From contig NZ_CAKZKL010000007.1 of NCBI RefSeq assembly GCF_937123735.1, positions 94,595 through 158,594 on the forward strand: DNA of 64,000 bases, written 5' to 3'. Origin of the DNA: an uncultured Lentibacter sp. (GTDB lineage: Bacteria > Pseudomonadota > Alphaproteobacteria > Rhodobacterales > Rhodobacteraceae). A program made the translations under genes and the position numbers. Below, one piece after another: positions 60,898-64,000 of the stretch (position 1 is its first letter; the number at the start of each line of letters is the position of its first letter). The notes beneath the pieces were generated by a model, which searched no databases, was not told the DNA's origin, and worked only from the letters and a program-made list of their open reading frames with translations.

Positions 60898-63363
60898 TTA
60901 TGCAAAGTTTTCTGAAATCCAGTCTTCCAACCGTTGCACAAGCCTTTCGGCATTGGGATCACGCAGAACATGTGTGTGGTTTCCCGGCGCATCAAGGCAT
61001 GTTGCCCGGTGATAAAGCCGGTCCTGCCAATAGGCTTCATTGGCCGTTTTGTGGGGGTTTTCCTCAAGACAGGAGATGATCAGCGCTTTGTTGAGCCAAA
61101 GGTTCTGGGGCGCGTAGTTTCGAAAGGCCGTTTCATCCGCAATTGGGAGCTCTCGGGCCGGGCGCCGCAAGAAGATATGCCCCGCACGGTTGAGACAGCG
61201 TGCAAAATCACGCTGTTTGATCAACGGGCTGAGAATGCGCCGCGCCCACCAATCAAACCGCTCTTTTTGAAGATGGCCCGCCGTTGGTTCAACCAAGATC
61301 AACCCGACATCCTCTGCCCCGCGCCGGTTCAATTCCCGCGCAGCCTCAAGTGCCAGCAGACTCCCCGCAGAAAACCCCGCAATAACCATGGGTCCAAGCC
61401 CATGCTGGGCCTCGATCGTGTCACAGGCATGGCCCGCAAGCTCGGCAACCGAGAGGCGTTCAAACCCTGTGCGCTCAGCCACATCACGAACATGAACACC
61501 AAAATAGCTGCGTCCCTGCCCGAGCGCGTTCATCATATACAACCAATCAGAAAACTCGCCGTTCTCAACGGGCATAACAAACACGGGTGGCCTCAATTCG
61601 CCGCGCTTCAGCGTGACAATCGGGGCGCTGTCCGCCTGTTCAATCCGCTGCGCGATCTGGGCAATAGAGGCCCCCTGCATGACAAAGCTCTCATATCCGA
61701 GCCGCACCTTGAAGCGCTCCTCCAAGGCCACCAGAACAGCCATGGCTTGCAAGGAATCCCCGCCAATATCAAAGAAGTCATCTTGCGCAGTGTAGTTTCT
61801 GTGCCCCAGCACGCGCTGCCAGATATCGCAAATCTCCCGCTCCGGGGCAGAAAACGCAGCAGCGCCCTCTGCGTGCGGCAGGTCCTGCGTGTCTGGGCTT
61901 GGCAGCGCCTTCCGGCTGATCTTTCCTGAGTCGGTCTTGGGCAACGCCTGATGCGCAATAAAGTAATTGGGCACCATATATGCCGGCAAACGCCGCAACA
62001 GCGCCGCGCGGTAAGCTGGCACATCAAGCGCCCCATCGGCATTCAAGACATAATGACACACAAGCTGGCGCGCCCCAAAGGGGCTCATCCAACTCGTCAC
62101 CGCAAGTTCGGCGAAATGCCCTTCCTTTGACAGCTCCGCTTCAACTTCCGAATAGCGCACGGAATAGCCGCGAATTTTTACCTGATCATCCACACGGCCA
62201 ATGAGGTGCAGGCACCCCTTGGAGTCAAAATAGCCAATGTCCCCAGTCAAAAGACACCGCGTGCCGTCAGCTTCCGTCCAATAGACCCCCTCAGATTTCT
62301 CCGGATTGTTGAGATAATGCTCCGCAAGATACCGGCTCCGTTTCAGGATCGTGCCCGCAACCCCCTGCGCCACGGGCTGGCCCGCGTCATCCACAACCGA
62401 CAACTCGCCTGGCACAGGCGGATAGCCGGCAGGCAGGGGGCCCTGTGGGCGTGGCGCACCTGACACAAAATCGTAACAGGCCAACAGGCCGCATTCCGTA
62501 GAGCCATAGCTGTTTGTCAGAACCGCATCTTTTGCAAAAACCCGTTCAAACTCGGCCACATCTCGCGGCAAAAGCGCCTCTCCCGCAAGCCGGGCAAACC
62601 GCAACGCGGGCAGCCGCTCTTTCGCAGCCCCCACAATCGCGCGAAAGGCAACAGGATAGCTCTGAAACCCGGTGATCTCATGGCTGCGAAGCCAGTCCAC
62701 AAGCGCGCTCGCGCCCTTGCCACGAAAATCATAGAAAAGCGCATGAGACCCTGCCCAGAAGTTTGAGAAGACCGTGTCAAACCACATCTCTCCAAAGAGC
62801 GCGACCCTGTCTTGTGGCCCCAGATTGGCCGCGCTGGCATGTGCATTTATATAATGGTCCAGAACGGCCGCAGAAAGCGGCACGAGTTTGGGCACACCGC
62901 TTGAGCCCGATGTCGGCTCAACCGACCAGATCCTATCTTCCGAAGGCCGTGGCAAAATTTGGGTATCTGAGGGCAGCATATCAAGCTTGCCCAGCTCAAA
63001 GGCCTCAAAGCCGAGCTCTGCCGCAAGGTTCACAGCGCCTTTGCTTTGTGCGAGCACCTGCTTGACCCGCGCCGTTTCAAAGACATGTGCAATCTTGCTC
63101 GCCGTCTCGCGCGCATCCAATGGCGCAATGGCCACTCCAAGGCGAAGCGCCGCCAAGCCTGCCACAACCACAGGTATCATAGAGGTCTTGAGGCAGCCCA
63201 GGCAATCGCCCTCGCGAAACCCACGGGCGCGCAACCGCTCTGCAAGCGCGGCACTTTGCGTCACAAGATCTTGGTATGTAAGCCGGATACCATCCCCTGA
63301 AAGCGCGGGGGCATCAGGGCGCTCTCTGGCGTGCGCTTCTATTTTCTGGAGCAGGCGGCTCAT
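60898..63363 (-). CDS. One-module NRPS-like enzyme: adenylation, carrier, thioesterase
   Basis: An 821-residue enzyme. The adenylation domain (about 1-490) has A3 TSGSSGVPK at 151, FDTVFSNFW at 195 (A4, with the Asp that binds the alpha-amino group in amino-acid-activating domains), NSYGSTECG (A5), LLTGDIGYFD (A7), IGRVDDQVKIRGYSVRYSEVE (A8) and TDSGKISRKAL with Lys481 (A10). The carrier domain (about 505-575) has FFDIGGDSLQ with Ser537. The thioesterase (about 590-821) has GFSAGS with Ser665 and a C-terminal His in GNHTHVL. The strand-end acid is Glu692 (LVEPTAG). No condensation domain is present. The architecture resembles A-T-TE enzymes that make dimeric or cyclic products from aryl-2-oxo acids. 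It has no tailoring genes nearby, lower GC than flanking core genes, and lies between 5S rRNA and tRNA-fMet, so it could be transcribed from the rRNA promoters. Confidence 0.9.
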   Translation of the reverse strand: MSRLLQKIEAHARERPDAPALSGDGIRLTYQDLVTQSAALAERLRARGFREGDCLGCLKTSMIPVVVAGLAALRLGVAIAPLDARETASKIAHVFETARVKQVLAQSKGAVNLAAELGFEAFELGKLDMLPSDTQILPRPSEDRIWSVEPTSGSSGVPKLVPLSAAVLDHYINAHASAANLGPQDRVALFGEMWFDTVFSNFWAGSHALFYDFRGKGASALVDWLRSHEITGFQSYPVAFRAIVGAAKERLPALRFARLAGEALLPRDVAEFERVFAKDAVLTNSYGSTECGLLACYDFVSGAPRPQGPLPAGYPPVPGELSVVDDAGQPVAQGVAGTILKRSRYLAEHYLNNPEKSEGVYWTEADGTRCLLTGDIGYFDSKGCLHLIGRVDDQVKIRGYSVRYSEVEAELSKEGHFAELAVTSWMSPFGARQLVCHYVLNADGALDVPAYRAALLRRLPAYMVPNYFIAHQALPKTDSGKISRKALPSPDTQDLPHAEGAAAFSAPEREICDIWQRVLGHRNYTAQDDFFDIGGDSLQAMAVLVALEERFKVRLGYESFVMQGASIAQIAQRIEQADSAPIVTLKRGELRPPVFVMPVENGEFSDWLYMMNALGQGRSYFGVHVRDVAERTGFERLSVAELAGHACDTIEAQHGLGPMVIAGFSAGSLLALEAARELNRRGAEDVGLILVEPTAGHLQKERFDWWARRILSPLIKQRDFARCLNRAGHIFLRRPARELPIADETAFRNYAPQNLWLNKALIISCLEENPHKTANEAYWQDRLYHRATCLDAPGNHTHVLRDPNAERLVQRLEDWISENFA

Positions 63364-63519
63364 CTGTTCAGGCTATCCCAAGGTTGCGTCAGCCCCTTGA
63401 AAACCAGAAAAAAACGCCGATTTTATGACAGACCCAGCCGAAAGGCGAGGCAAGCTCACATGCGTTGTTATGATATATTTTTGGACGTATTGAGAGTTAT
63501 CATTGATAGGATTTTTTAG

Positions 63520-63635
63520 GTTTGGCGGTGACCTACTCTCCCACACCTTAAGATGCAGTACCATCGGCGCGACAGCGCTTAACGGCCGGGTTCGGAATGG
63601 ATCCGGGTGTTTCGCTTGTGCTATGACCACCAAAC
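63520..63635 (-). rRNA. rrf: 5S ribosomal RNA
   Basis: About 116 nucleotides. On the minus strand it opens GTTTGGTGGTCATAGCA and closes GTAGGTCACCGCCAAAC, with the conserved CCCGGATCCATTCCGAACC region between. The helix I ends pair. The 5' boundary is approximate to a few bases. No strong intrinsic terminator is visible immediately downstream (63364-63519). Confidence 0.95.
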
Positions 63636-63711
63636 CAAAGAAAGCCTATCAAATTCCAAGTCAAGTATTCCTTGATGTATGCTGATGTCCGTAAAAGCCT
63701 GGCTTTTACTG

Positions 63712-64000
63712 GATCAAATCAAGCCTATCGGACCATTAGTACCAGTCAACTGAATGCATTACTGCACTTACATCTCTGGCCTATCGACGAGGTGGTCTAC
63801 CTCGGTCCTCAGGGATACCTTGTTTTGAGGGGGGCTTCCCGCTTAGATGCCTTCAGCGGTTATCCTGTCCGTTCATAGCTACCCAGCACTGCCGTTGGCA
63901 CGACAACTGGTCCACCAGTGGAACGTTCACCCCGGTCCTCTCGTACTAGGGGCAACTCCTCTCAAGTATCCTACACCCACGGCAGATAGGGACCGAACTG
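63712..64000 (-). rRNA. rrl: 23S ribosomal RNA, 3' end (partial)
   Basis: The minus strand contains the conserved 23S 3' region: the alpha-sarcin loop-like AGTACGAGAGGACCGG (complement of 63937-63952), GGTTATCC/GGATAACC and the terminal GGTACTAATGGTCCGATAGG. The gene runs off the right edge, and the 3' boundary near 63712 is approximate. Confidence 0.95.

Overview
The window looks like chromosomal DNA of a marine alphaproteobacterium of the Rhodobacteraceae (Roseobacter group). The evidence is family-level resemblance: high GC, tight ATGA-type gene overlaps, a DmdC-type acyl-CoA dehydrogenase, Hint-domain secreted proteins, a Cox-like molybdenum hydroxylase, and an rRNA operon with a tRNA-fMet on its distal side. 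No species can be named from sequence alone.

Layout. 1-2.2 kb (minus): MlaA, MlaC and a truncated MltB-type lytic transglycosylase, i.e. envelope maintenance. 2.4-5.5 kb (plus): a two-gene type I secretion exporter (ABC ATPase and HlyD adaptor). 5.5-19.5 kb: dense housekeeping and small metabolic genes (RidA, glycerophosphodiesterase, FemAB-like acetyltransferase, pterin dehydratase, peroxiredoxin, ferredoxin reductase, rsmD, map, sfsA, CinA-like, GNAT, AhpD-like, OmpA-like, DUF952, pyrD, ArsC-like, MATE exporter, two PaaI thioesterases).

19.6-29.4 kb is an accessory block with visibly lower GC. It holds a Rieske oxygenase divergent from a TetR regulator across a clean double operator, a decayed tyrosine-recombinase fragment, then a cytosine deaminase with a complete BMP-type nucleoside/nucleobase ABC importer and a divergent RutR-like regulator. 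This looks like a pyrimidine scavenging module. A 0.6 kb stretch with no assignable gene closes the block.

29.4-38.4 kb (plus) is a fatty acid/branched acyl-CoA degradation cluster: two MerR regulators, a DmdC-like acyl-CoA dehydrogenase, a 70-residue protein, a second acyl-CoA dehydrogenase, a GST, a thiolase, an NTF2-sized protein and a FadJ-type multifunctional enzyme. It is followed by a sulfotransferase gene interrupted by an in-frame amber codon, a DMT exporter and an acyl-CoA ligase. 42-47 kb: an unrecognised membrane protein and a Cox/xanthine dehydrogenase-type molybdenum enzyme (medium, small, large subunits) with its own MoaD-like protein. 47-53 kb (minus): a second lytic transglycosylase, RNase R, a DUF2064 protein and DapE. 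53.3-55.9 kb: two adjacent Hint-domain proteins, plausible cargo for a type I exporter. 55.9-60.4 kb (minus): a LivFGMH-type ABC importer with its binding protein.

60.7-64 kb (minus): the end of an rRNA operon (23S, 5S, tRNA-fMet) in which a one-module NRPS-like gene (adenylation, carrier, thioesterase) lies between 5S and tRNA-fMet. In this family those two RNA genes normally sit side by side, and this is the most unusual arrangement in the window. A family of intergenic repeats, with a conserved CTTGC...AATAtyC core and usually a G-rich hairpin, recurs at five places between 33 and 47 kb.
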